From: Burkholderiales bacterium
GTDB taxonomy: Bacteria > Pseudomonadota > Gammaproteobacteria > Burkholderiales > SG8-41
Assembly: GCA_019635015.1 (NCBI GenBank)
Contig: JAHCAG010000001.1
Coordinates: 131,244-195,243, forward strand
DNA: 64,000 bases
Direction: 5' to 3'
Positions within the stretch are counted from its first letter, which is position 1. Every line of letters begins with the position of its first letter. Of the stretch, positions 8,447-15,665 are shown one piece after another. A program made the position numbers and the translations under genes. The notes below the pieces were generated by a model. It was not told the origin of the DNA, made no database searches, and saw only the letters and a program-made list of their open reading frames with translations.

Positions 8447-9034
8447 ATGACCGGCATTGCCGCAGGGCTGTTGCAGCGGAGCAGGCTGCTGTTCGTGATG
8501 CTTGCTGCGTGCATCGCGCTTCCCGCAGCGGCGGCCTTGCCGCTGGAAGAACTCGCCAAACCCGGCCGCGTGCTGCTGTTGCGCCATGCCATTGCGCCCG
8601 GCGTGGGTGATCCGGACAACTTTCGACTGCGCGACTGCAGCACCCAGCGCAATCTCGACGCCGCGGGCAGGGCGCAGGCCGCGCGGCTGGGCAAACGCAT
8701 GGTCGCTCTCGGCATCCGTGATGTGAAGGTCTACGCCGGCCAGTGGTGCCGCACGCTGGAGACCGCACGCCTGCTCGGCCTCGGGCCGGTCACCGAACTG
8801 CCCGCGCTCAACTCGTTTTTCGCGAAACCGGACCAGCGCGAGGGCAATCTCGACGGCGTGCGCAAATTTCTTGCGAAGCTCCCCGCCGGCGGGCCCTTGG
8901 TGATTCTCGTCACCCACCAGGTCACGGTGACCGGCATCACGGGCATCTATCCGGAATCGGGCGGCGGTGCTGTGTTGCAGTTGGATGGCAGCCCGTCGCC
9001 AAAACTGGTCGGTACGCTGCCGGGGAACTACTGA
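8447..9034 (+). CDS. Exported histidine phosphatase family protein
   Basis: A 195-residue protein with a signal peptide (LLFVMLAACIALPAAAA) and the phosphohistidine motif LLRHA (R46-H47). The second catalytic His is in LVTHQVTVTGITG. Related periplasmic histidine phosphatases have a similar length. The ATG at 8447 was chosen because GGAG lies 10 nt upstream; an in-frame ATG at 8414 lacks such a site. Substrate unknown. Confidence 0.88.
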   Translation: MTGIAAGLLQRSRLLFVMLAACIALPAAAALPLEELAKPGRVLLLRHAIAPGVGDPDNFRLRDCSTQRNLDAAGRAQAARLGKRMVALGIRDVKVYAGQWCRTLETARLLGLGPVTELPALNSFFAKPDQREGNLDGVRKFLAKLPAGGPLVILVTHQVTVTGITGIYPESGGGAVLQLDGSPSPKLVGTLPGNY

Positions 9035-9042
9035 CAGCGTGG

Positions 9043-9489
9043 TCAGCCGCGTGCCCGCGAACGCGCGAGCATCACCTGGGTGTTGGGCACGTACAGCAGG
9101 TGCGCGATCTTGCGCACGAAATGATCCTCGTACGGATCGAGCGGGTGATGGGCGTAGGCGATGCGCCACAGGTGTTCGATCAGGGCCACGCGCTGTTCCA
9201 TCGAAAAGTCGCGCTTGATCACCGCCACCTGCGCGTAATACGAGGTCAGGTGGCCGGTTTTTGCGCCGGCTTCCGTCAGCAGCGCCGAGGCGGATGCGGC
9301 GTCGAGTCCGAACAGTGCGGTCAGCGCCTCTTCGGCGGCGGCCTGCTCGGCCTCATGGATGGCGAGGTCGACGCGCGTGGACTCGTGCAGCAGCACCGCC
9401 ACCGCGAGTTGCAGCTGGCGGCGTTCGAAACCGGGCACTGCACTGGCGCCGCCGGCTTCGTCGAACAGCCGTTTCAGGGTTCTCAGCAT
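9043..9489 (-). CDS. TerB-like tellurite resistance / co-chaperone family protein
   Basis: This 148-residue all-helical protein matches the TerB (DjlA-N-like) family: LQLAVAVLLHESTRVDLAIHEAE near the N-terminus and LWRIAYAHHPLDPYEDHFVRK with acidic and aromatic residues near the C-terminus. The family binds divalent metals through acidic residues. It lies 10 bp downstream of the TfoX-like gene on the same strand, so both are probably co-transcribed. A TerD-family gene is at 55279. Confidence 0.85.
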   Translation of the reverse strand: MLRTLKRLFDEAGGASAVPGFERRQLQLAVAVLLHESTRVDLAIHEAEQAAAEEALTALFGLDAASASALLTEAGAKTGHLTSYYAQVAVIKRDFSMEQRVALIEHLWRIAYAHHPLDPYEDHFVRKIAHLLYVPNTQVMLARSRARG

Positions 9490-9499
9490 GTCCTGCGAT

Positions 9500-9838
9500 C
9501 TAGCGCGAGCGCGCGTTTTTCACGAAATCGAGCGAGGCCTGGAACAGTTCCAGGTCCTTTGCGTAGTCCGCCGCATCGGCGCGGTCGATCTGCACCCATT
9601 CCCGTGTGCCGGCGATGCCGCCCGGCTGGAAGGCGCTGGTGTTGTCGCGGGAGAACTGCAGTTCCGTCGCCACCGCCGCCGGCAGGCGCAGGCCGACGCC
9701 GCTGCCGCTGATGCAGGCGAACATTTTGTCGCTGACGAAATAGGCGTCGAGGCCGTTGATCCTGCGGGCGCTGACGCCGGGGAGTTTCAGCAGCAGCGCG
9801 TCGAGCTGCGGCTTTGGGCCGGTGCTGGTGTTGGGCAT
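9500..9838 (-). CDS. TfoX N-terminal domain / YjbR-like family protein
   Basis: A small 112-residue protein with the fold signature of the TfoX-N family: GLDAYFVSDKMFACISGSGVGLRLP followed by a Trp-containing REWVQIDRADA. It lacks the TfoX C-terminal half, so it is not a full competence regulator. The ATG at 9838 is preferred over one at 9886, which would add residues unlike the family. Function unknown. Confidence 0.75.
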   Translation of the reverse strand: MPNTSTGPKPQLDALLLKLPGVSARRINGLDAYFVSDKMFACISGSGVGLRLPAAVATELQFSRDNTSAFQPGGIAGTREWVQIDRADAADYAKDLELFQASLDFVKNARSR

Positions 9839-9900
9839 GTCTGATGGATGTTTCCGGAACTGCCGGTGTGGCAGGATTATAAACACCGGCCGCGCCGCCG

Positions 9901-9941
9901 CGGGCGGTTACCGCCCGAAACGTTTGTAACGTTTTCTTACA
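9901..9941. promoter_or_regulatory. Palindromes upstream of the Spy-like gene
   Basis: Two dyads lie in the gap between divergent genes. CGGGCGG-TTA-CCGCCCG at 9901-9917 is a perfect 7-bp hairpin. TGTAA-N7-TTACA at 9925-9941 is an inverted repeat of the size used by OmpR-class response regulators. The second would sit about 95 bp before the Spy-like start, consistent with envelope-stress control. No regulator can be named. Confidence 0.4.
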
Positions 9942-10035
9942 TCGTCGCGAGGAACGCGCCGGCCCGGCCCGGGCTCTCAACCACAGAGCCTTCCATGTCG
10001 GGAGGACGTGAAGTCGTAAAACCATCCGGAGGTCA

Positions 10036-10572
10036 ATGATGAACAAGCTGATCATGAGTACCCTTGTCGCTGCCGGCTTCGCCGCCGCAGTCCCCCTCGC
10101 AATCGCGCAGGCCAACCCGCCGGCTGCCGGACAGGGCCAGCATGCGCAGCGCGGCCACCACGGCCAGCATGGCAAGCAGGCGTTCCGCATGCCCGGCGAG
10201 CGCGTGGAGGCGCGCCTGGCCTACATGAAGACCGCGTTGAAGATCACCGAAGCGCAGCAGCCGCAGTGGGATGCTTTCGCCGATGTCATGCGCAGGCAGG
10301 CGAAGGAAGCCGACGCGCGCATCCAGTCGCACCGCGAAAAACGCGCCGCGAACACCGAGCGCAAGCGCCCGACGGCGATCGAGCGCCTTGAAATGCGCCA
10401 GCAGTTCATGGCCGCGTCCTCGACGCGCATCGGCGAGCGGCTTGCCGCGCAGAAACCGCTGTACGCGGCGCTGTCGCCCGAGCAGCAGCAGGTCGCCGAC
10501 CGGCTGTTTGCCGGACACGGCGGCAAACACGGCGGCCGCGGCGGACGCCACGGCGGGCACGGCCGGGCGTAA
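10036..10572 (+). CDS. Spy/CpxP-like periplasmic protein with LTxxQ motifs
   Basis: 178 residues. A signal peptide ends near PLAIAQA. A His/Gly-rich linker follows, then a helical region with two LTxxQ-type motifs (LKITEAQQPQWDAF and ALSPEQQQVADRLF) typical of Spy/CpxP chaperones. The C-terminus is a Gly/His-rich tail that could bind metal. GGAGG precedes two adjacent ATGs (10036 and 10039). A rho-independent terminator follows at 10610. Confidence 0.88.
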   Translation: MMNKLIMSTLVAAGFAAAVPLAIAQANPPAAGQGQHAQRGHHGQHGKQAFRMPGERVEARLAYMKTALKITEAQQPQWDAFADVMRRQAKEADARIQSHREKRAANTERKRPTAIERLEMRQQFMAASSTRIGERLAAQKPLYAALSPEQQQVADRLFAGHGGKHGGRGGRHGGHGRA

Positions 10573-10609
10573 ACGACGGCTGCAGCATACGGGCAGTCGG
10601 CGGCATCGC

Positions 10610-10639
10610 GGGGACGGCGCAGGCCGTCCCCGTTTTTTT
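10610..10639 (+). terminator. Rho-independent terminator after the Spy-like gene
   Basis: GGGGACGGC pairs with GCCGTCCCC across a 4-nt loop, followed by seven T residues. Confidence 0.9.
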
Positions 10640-10738
10640 GCGGCATGCATTCGAGTCTGCCGCATATCGTGGACCCCGGCGGTCCGCGGCGGGAGGCTGA
10701 CTTACAATACGCGCTCCCGTTTTTCCAGAACCCCGCAA

Positions 10739-12109
10739 ATGAACACCCTCGCAGAACGTCTCGGCGCCTGGGCCGCCGACCTCCGTTACGAAGACCTGCC
10801 GCCGGAAGTCGTCCACCAGGCCAAACGCATGATCATCGACACCATCGGCTGCGCGCTGGGCGGCCATGACAGCGAACCTGCGCGCATCGCGCTAGCCCAG
10901 GCCGCCACCGTCACCAGCACCGAACCGGCGACCATCCTCTGCAGCGGGGCGCAGACCAGCCCGGAACTCGCGGTCTTCGCCAACGGCGTGATGATCCGCT
11001 ACCTCGATTTCAACGACGGCTACATCGGCCGCGAGGCGGGGCACCCCAGCGACAGCATCGCAGCCCTGCTCACGGCCGCGGAGATCGGCCGCGCCGACGG
11101 CCGCGAGCTGATCGTCGCCACGGTCATCGCCTACGAAATGTTCTGCCGCATGTGCGACATCGTGAATTTCAAGCCGATGGGTTTCGACCACACCACCATC
11201 GGCGCGATGGCCAGCGTGCTCGGCGCGGCGCGGCTGATGGGCCTCGACCGCGGACAGATCGCCACCGCGCTCAGCATCACCGTCGCCGCCAACGTCGCGC
11301 TCTACCAGACCCGCATCGGCAACGTCTCGATGTGGAAGGGTTGTGCCTATGCCAATGCCAGCCGCAACGCGATCTTCTTCGCGCAGATGGCGAAGCGCGG
11401 CATGACCGGGCCCTCGCCGGTGTTCGAGGGGCGCGGCGGCTATTTTGTCGCGGTGACGCGCCAGCCCTTCGAACTCGCGCCTTTCGGCGGCCGCGGCAAT
11501 CCTTCGTTCAGGATCATGGACTGCCTGATCAAGCGTTATCCGCTGGGCCAGTATTCGCAGTCGGTGGTGCATGCCGCGCTGGAGGCGCGCTCGCGGGTGA
11601 AGAATGTCGACGACATCGCCGAAATCCGGGTGCGCACGCTGCATACCGCGGTCGAGATGATGGCCGGTGATCCCGACAAGTGGACACCCGCCAACCGCGA
11701 AACCGCCGACCACAGCATGCCTTACACCGCCGGCGTCGCGCTGAAATACGGCGCGGTCGATATTCCGTACTTCGAGGATCCCTACCTGCACGATGCGGAT
11801 CTGCTGGCGCTGGTGGCAAAAATAAAATGCACGGTCTCGGAGGAGGCGAACAGGCGCGAGCCCGAAGCGATGCTCTGCGACATGGACATCGTGATGAAGG
11901 ACGGGCGGCGCGAGGCGATCCGCGTCGAATACCATCGCGGCCATCCGAAGAATCCGATGAGCGACGCCGAGATCGAGGAAAAATTCCGCCCGCTCGCCGC
12001 CAGCGTGCTGCCACCTGCGCAGATTGATGCCTTGCTGCGTCAGTTGTGGACACTCGACACGCTGCCGGAACTGGAATCCTTGTTTGAACTGACCCGCATT
12101 AGGAGTTAA
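10739..12109 (+). CDS. MmgE/PrpD family protein
   Basis: A 456-residue protein of the MmgE/PrpD (2-methylcitrate dehydratase-like) family and of normal length. It shows MIIDTIGCALGGHDSEPA near the N-terminus, the active-site region YLDFNDGYIGREAGHPSDSI, and MWKGCAYANASRNAIFFAQMA. PrpD relatives dehydrate or isomerise hydroxy-tricarboxylates. It shares a transcript with a Bug receptor starting 4 bp after its stop, which suggests that receptor delivers its substrate. The ATG at 10739 fits the family N-terminus (MNTLAERLGAWAADLRYEDL). Confidence 0.92.
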   Translation: MNTLAERLGAWAADLRYEDLPPEVVHQAKRMIIDTIGCALGGHDSEPARIALAQAATVTSTEPATILCSGAQTSPELAVFANGVMIRYLDFNDGYIGREAGHPSDSIAALLTAAEIGRADGRELIVATVIAYEMFCRMCDIVNFKPMGFDHTTIGAMASVLGAARLMGLDRGQIATALSITVAANVALYQTRIGNVSMWKGCAYANASRNAIFFAQMAKRGMTGPSPVFEGRGGYFVAVTRQPFELAPFGGRGNPSFRIMDCLIKRYPLGQYSQSVVHAALEARSRVKNVDDIAEIRVRTLHTAVEMMAGDPDKWTPANRETADHSMPYTAGVALKYGAVDIPYFEDPYLHDADLLALVAKIKCTVSEEANRREPEAMLCDMDIVMKDGRREAIRVEYHRGHPKNPMSDAEIEEKFRPLAASVLPPAQIDALLRQLWTLDTLPELESLFELTRIRS

Positions 12110-12137
12110 AAATATGTTAAAAAACAAATACTTATAC
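12106..12137 (+). repeat. AT-rich motif, copy B (PrpD stop / Bug start)
   Basis: The sequence spans the PrpD stop codon and the first codons of the next gene; AAAAAACAAATACTTATA lies at 12119-12136. It contains the core shared with copies A and C. Confidence 0.6.
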
Positions 12138-13106
12138 GGAATTCCTCTCGCGCTCTGCACAGCCGTCCCCCTGTGCCTGGCTGCACCGGCCCTGGCGGCC
12201 GCCGGTGACGACTACCCTTCGCGCCCTGTGCGCATGCTGGTGCCGAATCCGCCGGGCGGCGGCAGCGACGCGGTGGCGCGCATCCTCGCGCAGAAACTCA
12301 CCGCGAGCATGAACCAGCAGTTCGTCGTCGACAACCGCGCGGGTGGCGGCGGCATCATCGCCAACGAAACCGTCGCACGTGCCAATGCCGACGGTTACAC
12401 GCTGCTTCTCGCATTCATCGGTCCGGTGGCGATCAGCCCGGCGCTGACCAAGGTGCCGTATGACTCGGTGAAGGACTTCGCACCGGTGGCGCTGGTTGCC
12501 GGCGGGCAGTACATGCTGGTGCTGCATCCCTCGGTGCCGGCGAAGTCGCTGAAGGATTTTGTCGCTTATGCCAAGGCCAATCCCGGCAAGGTCAACTACG
12601 CTTCCGCGGGCAACGGCTCGCCGCTGCATCTTGCCGCGGAACTGTTCAAGTCGCGCGCCGGCGTCAACATGGTTCACGTCCCGTACAAAGGTGGCGGTCC
12701 GGCAACCACCGCGATCCTCTCTGGCGAAGTGCAGGCGGTGTTCGGCAGCCTGACTTCAGTGGTGCCGCAGGTGAAGGCCGGAAAACTCACGCCGATCGGC
12801 GTCACCGGAGCCAAACGTTCGCAGCTTGCGCCGGAGTATCCGACGATTGCCGAACTCGGCTACCCCGGTTTCGAGATGACTTCCTGGTACGGCATACTGC
12901 TGCCGGCGCGCACGCCGCAGGCCATCGTCGGCAAACTCAATGCCGCCATCAATGAAGCGCTGAAGGCAAAGGACGCGACCGATGCGCTGCGCCGCCAGGG
13001 GCTCGATGCCAGCGGCGGCACGCCGGCCGAGTTCGCCGCGCACATCAAATCCGAGCTGGCGAAATGGGCAAAGGTGGTCAAGGACGCCGGCATCAAGGCC
13101 GACTGA
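12114..13106 (+). CDS. Bug-family TTT receptor downstream of PrpD
   Basis: 330 residues. The signal peptide ends near PALAAA and the mature protein starts YPSRPVRMLVPNPPGGGSD. Domain motifs VVDNRAGGGGIIANE and HVPYKGGGPATTAI are intact. The ribosome site AGGAG lies in the last codons of the PrpD gene, so translation is coupled. Its N-terminal MLKNKYLY is nearly the same as MFKIKYLY of the 2239-3216 receptor, although the rest of the signal peptides differ. Likely cargo is a di- or tricarboxylate acted on by the PrpD-family enzyme (inference from linkage). Confidence 0.95.
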   Translation: MLKNKYLYGIPLALCTAVPLCLAAPALAAAGDDYPSRPVRMLVPNPPGGGSDAVARILAQKLTASMNQQFVVDNRAGGGGIIANETVARANADGYTLLLAFIGPVAISPALTKVPYDSVKDFAPVALVAGGQYMLVLHPSVPAKSLKDFVAYAKANPGKVNYASAGNGSPLHLAAELFKSRAGVNMVHVPYKGGGPATTAILSGEVQAVFGSLTSVVPQVKAGKLTPIGVTGAKRSQLAPEYPTIAELGYPGFEMTSWYGILLPARTPQAIVGKLNAAINEALKAKDATDALRRQGLDASGGTPAEFAAHIKSELAKWAKVVKDAGIKAD

Positions 13107-13134
13107 CCGAGTGACAAGCTCTGCTGCAGTAACA

Positions 13135-13160
13135 ACGGGGCCTCAGAGCCCCGTTTTTTT
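13135..13160 (+). terminator. Rho-independent terminator after the PrpD-Bug operon
   Basis: ACGGGGC pairs with GCCCCGT across a 6-nt loop, followed by seven T residues. Confidence 0.92.
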
Positions 13161-13221
13161 GGGATCCGCGGGCGTAAGCTCTTACACTGACGCCGGGTGC
13201 ATGACAACGGGGAGGATGCGT

Positions 13222-14142
13222 GTGCGTATCATGATGTTCGCGGCCGGCATACTTGCAGCCGCGGTATGCCTGCCCGCATTCGCGCAGGGCACTTCGGCCA
13301 AGCCGCCGCGCGGTGTCGCGAAAAAACCACCCGCCGCGGTCACCCAGGCGCGGCAGGAACAGGCGAAGATCTACGAAACCCGCGGGGAGGACGTGCCCGC
13401 CACCTATGTCACGGATCGTGCGCTGCTGTCCTACGGCAGTACACTGTTGCCGGATTTCACCCGCGCGCTGGCGGAACTCGGCCCGGCCGACCGCTGGCTG
13501 GATATCGGCGCGGGGCAGGGCCGGGCGATCCTCGAGTATTACGGCGAACGTTTCGATGCGATGAATCCCGCGGGCCGCGAGCAGCGCGGCAGCAAGGCGC
13601 AGTCGGTGGCGCTGTCAATCGAGGACCGGCGCACCGCCGAATGGCACAGGATCGCTGCCGGCCTCGAGCCCGGTAAGATCAGCTACCTGCACGGCAGGCG
13701 CCTGCGCGAATACACGCCGGCTGAACTCGGCCGCTTCCGCCTGGCCAGCGATGTCTATGGCGGTTTTTCCTACACCTCGGACCTGTCGCTGTTCATGACA
13801 CGCATCCTCGACCTGCTCGAGACCGGCGGCAGCTTCTACACGCTGCTGATCAACGTGCAGCCGGAAACCGCCTCCGGCCGGAGCGCGCAATCCGCCGCGG
13901 CATTCCAGACTGAAATCCTTGCCGCCGACGGCACACCGGTGAAAATCTGCGCCTGGCTCAGGCAGATCGGCTGCGCCGAAGTCACCTGCGACACCGATCC
14001 GCGTTCGGAGACGCCGATCGAGCGTTACCGCGTCCGCAAAACCTGCGATAAAGTCAGCGTGCCGGCACTGAAGCAACTGCATTTCGCGCCCGGCACGCCG
14101 CCGGCGCGGCAGTTCCGGCTTGCGGACCGGACCGCGCATTGA
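13222..14142 (+). CDS. Exported protein with a class I SAM-methyltransferase-like fold
   Basis: About 306 residues. A signal peptide (MMFAAGILAAAVCLPAFAQ) precedes a Lys/Pro-rich linker. The core has WLDIGAGQGRAILEYY, the glycine-rich motif I of SAM-dependent methyltransferases, and later DVYGGFSYTSDLSLFMTRILDLLETGGSFYTLL, resembling the motif IV-V region. A methyltransferase with a signal peptide is unusual because SAM is cytoplasmic. The GTG at 13222 has GGAGG 6 nt upstream; ATG codons at 13201, 13216 and 13231 are alternatives. Substrate unknown; the fold assignment is moderately sure. Confidence 0.65.
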   Translation: MRIMMFAAGILAAAVCLPAFAQGTSAKPPRGVAKKPPAAVTQARQEQAKIYETRGEDVPATYVTDRALLSYGSTLLPDFTRALAELGPADRWLDIGAGQGRAILEYYGERFDAMNPAGREQRGSKAQSVALSIEDRRTAEWHRIAAGLEPGKISYLHGRRLREYTPAELGRFRLASDVYGGFSYTSDLSLFMTRILDLLETGGSFYTLLINVQPETASGRSAQSAAAFQTEILAADGTPVKICAWLRQIGCAEVTCDTDPRSETPIERYRVRKTCDKVSVPALKQLHFAPGTPPARQFRLADRTAH

Positions 14143-14191
14143 TCCGCAGCGGCGGTGCACCTGCCGTCCACTGCAATGAAGGAGCATCCAG

Positions 14192-14917
14192 TTGAAACAG
14201 ACCAAGGCCTATAACGATCCGGAATTCATGGGCAGCCGTGCGGCGCGTCCCCTGCGCATCCTCTCCGAATACCTCGAACCGAGAACCCGACTTGATGCCG
14301 AAGGCGTCGAGGACACCATCGTGTTCTTCGGATCGGCGCGGCTGAAGGAGGGCAACAAATACTACGAGGCCGCGCGCGAGCTGGCCTCGCGGCTGACGCA
14401 ATGGTCGAAGGGACTTGATCCCGAGGGGCGCCGGCGCTTCGTGGTCTGCACCGGCGGCGGGCCGGGCATCATGGAAGCGGCCAACCGCGGTGCATCCGAG
14501 GCGCGCGGCCGCAACGTCGGCCTCACCATTTCCTTGCCGCTGGAGGAGTGCGTCAACCCGTACGTCACCCGCGAACTCGAATTCCATTTCCACTACTTTT
14601 TCATGCGCAAGTTCTGGTTTGCCTACCTCGCCAAGGCGCTGGTGGTGTTTCCCGGCGGTTACGGCACGCTGGATGAGCTGTTCGAGACGCTGACCCTGGT
14701 GCAGACCAGACGCATGCGCAAGCCGATGCCGATCGTGCTGTTCGGCAACGACTACTGGAACGAGGTCATCAACTTCGACGCGCTGGTACGCCACGGCACC
14801 ATCGATGCGAAGGATGTCGAACTGATGTACCGCACCGATTCGGTGGACGACGCATGCGCCTACCTGATCCGCCATCTCACCGCGGATGCACTGTCACAGC
14901 CGGGTGCGATGCTGTAA
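14192..14917 (+). CDS. LOG family protein (cytokinin riboside 5'-monophosphate phosphoribohydrolase-like)
   Basis: 241 residues. Carries the LOG signature PGGYGTLDE (154-162), the upstream TGGGPGIMEAANRGA, and FFMRKFWF with the conserved Arg (139). LOG enzymes hydrolyse nucleoside 5'-monophosphates to base and ribose 5-phosphate. The protein is longer at the N-terminus than the smallest LOG proteins, like the TIGR00730-related bacterial group. It starts with TTG, preceded by AAGGAG at 7-8 nt. Confidence 0.9.
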   Translation: MKQTKAYNDPEFMGSRAARPLRILSEYLEPRTRLDAEGVEDTIVFFGSARLKEGNKYYEAARELASRLTQWSKGLDPEGRRRFVVCTGGGPGIMEAANRGASEARGRNVGLTISLPLEECVNPYVTRELEFHFHYFFMRKFWFAYLAKALVVFPGGYGTLDELFETLTLVQTRRMRKPMPIVLFGNDYWNEVINFDALVRHGTIDAKDVELMYRTDSVDDACAYLIRHLTADALSQPGAML

Positions 14918-14955
14918 TGAAATATCAATAAAATCAGATAGTTGCAAATAAATTC
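14918..14955 (+). repeat. AT-rich motif, copy E (degenerate)
   Basis: Directly after the LOG stop codon comes AAATATCAATAAAATC followed by AGATAGTTGCAAATAAATTC. The first half matches copies C and D exactly over AAATATCAATAAAA; the core is degenerate. Confidence 0.5.
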
Positions 14956-14982
14956 CCGGTGAAGCAACTGCTGCTTCACCGG
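14956..14982. terminator. Perfect hairpin between convergent genes
   Basis: CCGGTGAAGCA pairs with TGCTTCACCGG over 11 bp across a 5-nt loop. There is no T-tract, but its place between converging genes suggests transcription termination or transcript-end protection. Confidence 0.55.
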
Positions 14983-14996
14983 TATTCCGGCAGTGT

Positions 14997-15593
14997 TCAG
15001 CGCGGCCGGTGTTTGCCCACCGACCAGCCGTGTGCACTGATGTGTTTCTCCGCCTTCTCGATGGGATGGTCCTCCAGCGGAGTCGCCATGGTGTCGTTCC
15101 AGCGGTTCATGAATCCGAAATAGGAAATCAGCGCCGTGATCTCGACGATCTGGCCTTCGTTCCAGTGCTGCTTCATGCGTTCGAACAGCCCGTCGCTGAC
15201 GTCGTTGGGCTGCGAGGCCGCGGCGATCGCGAACTCCAGTGCCACGCGTTCATCTTCGCCGAACAGCGGACTGCTGCGGAATTCCCAGACCTTCTCGAGT
15301 TTTTCCGCGGGTATGCCCTGCTGGAGTGACCCCCCGGCGTTGTGCGCCATTCAGTAATGGCAGCCGTGGGTGCGCGCCACCACGTAGGCCAGCAGGCGCT
15401 TGAAGGCGATGCTGACTTCGCCGTCGGCATCGAACACCGCATTGGACAGCGCGCGCAGCGCCATCACCAGCTTCGGCCGGCGCTGCATGATCAGCTGGCT
15501 GTTGGGCACATAGTGGTTGCTCGCCAGCGTTTTCTCGAACACCTCCTTCAGTTCGGGTGCCGCGCCGATGGGCAGGGGTTCCAGTCTGGGCAT
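14997..15593 (-). CDS. AhpD-like carboxymuconolactone decarboxylase family protein, candidate selenoprotein (in-frame UGA at codon 81)
   Basis: Read through one UGA (15351-15353), this frame gives a 198-residue AhpD/CMD-family protein with family motifs on both sides of the UGA. Before it: HYVPNSQLIMQRRPKLVMAL and FKRLLAYVVARTHGCHY. After it: MAHNAGGSLQQGI, KVWEFRSSPLFGEDERVALE, and FGFMNRWNDTMATPLEDHP. The redox motif of the family is C-x-x-C-x-x-H; here it reads C78-H-Y-UGA-M-A-H, so the UGA falls exactly on the resolving Cys. A SECIS-like hairpin follows. The ATG at 15593 (MPRLEPLPIG) has AAGGA upstream. The alternative is a TGC-to-TGA pseudogene or two coupled fragments with ATG directly after the stop. 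The family reduces peroxides or disulfides or decarboxylates lactones; the substrate is not known. Confidence 0.75.
15320..15353 (-). promoter_or_regulatory. UGA codon and SECIS-like hairpin
   Basis: Counting the U of the UGA as 1, nucleotides 19-22 (GGGG) pair with 28-31 (CUCC), and 16-17 (GC) with 33-34 (GC), around a C/A mismatch. The apical loop is GGUCA at 23-27. The loop position and its GGUC match the E. coli fdhF SECIS loop (GGUCU at 22-26 in the same numbering). The codons forming it (GGG GGG TCA CTC) are poor choices in this genome, where Gly is mostly GGC, which fits selection on RNA structure. No folding program was run. Confidence 0.55.
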
Positions 15594-15665
15594 GAAGTTT
15601 CCTTGTTGATCAAGCGGGAACAATTCCCGGCGCGCGGAGAGTCCGTGGCCGGGGGAAGACCATGT

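Noticed and set aside
10892..12160. Long open frame on the minus strand across the PrpD gene
   Set aside because: It is His/Arg-rich and lacks any family motif, while the plus strand encodes a complete MmgE/PrpD protein. Such antisense frames are common in GC-rich DNA.
14997..15350. Separate short gene starting at the ATG directly after the UGA
   Set aside because: The predicted product would begin in the middle of the conserved AhpD motif and lack its catalytic first Cys; a single read-through protein explains both halves better. Reinitiation cannot be excluded.
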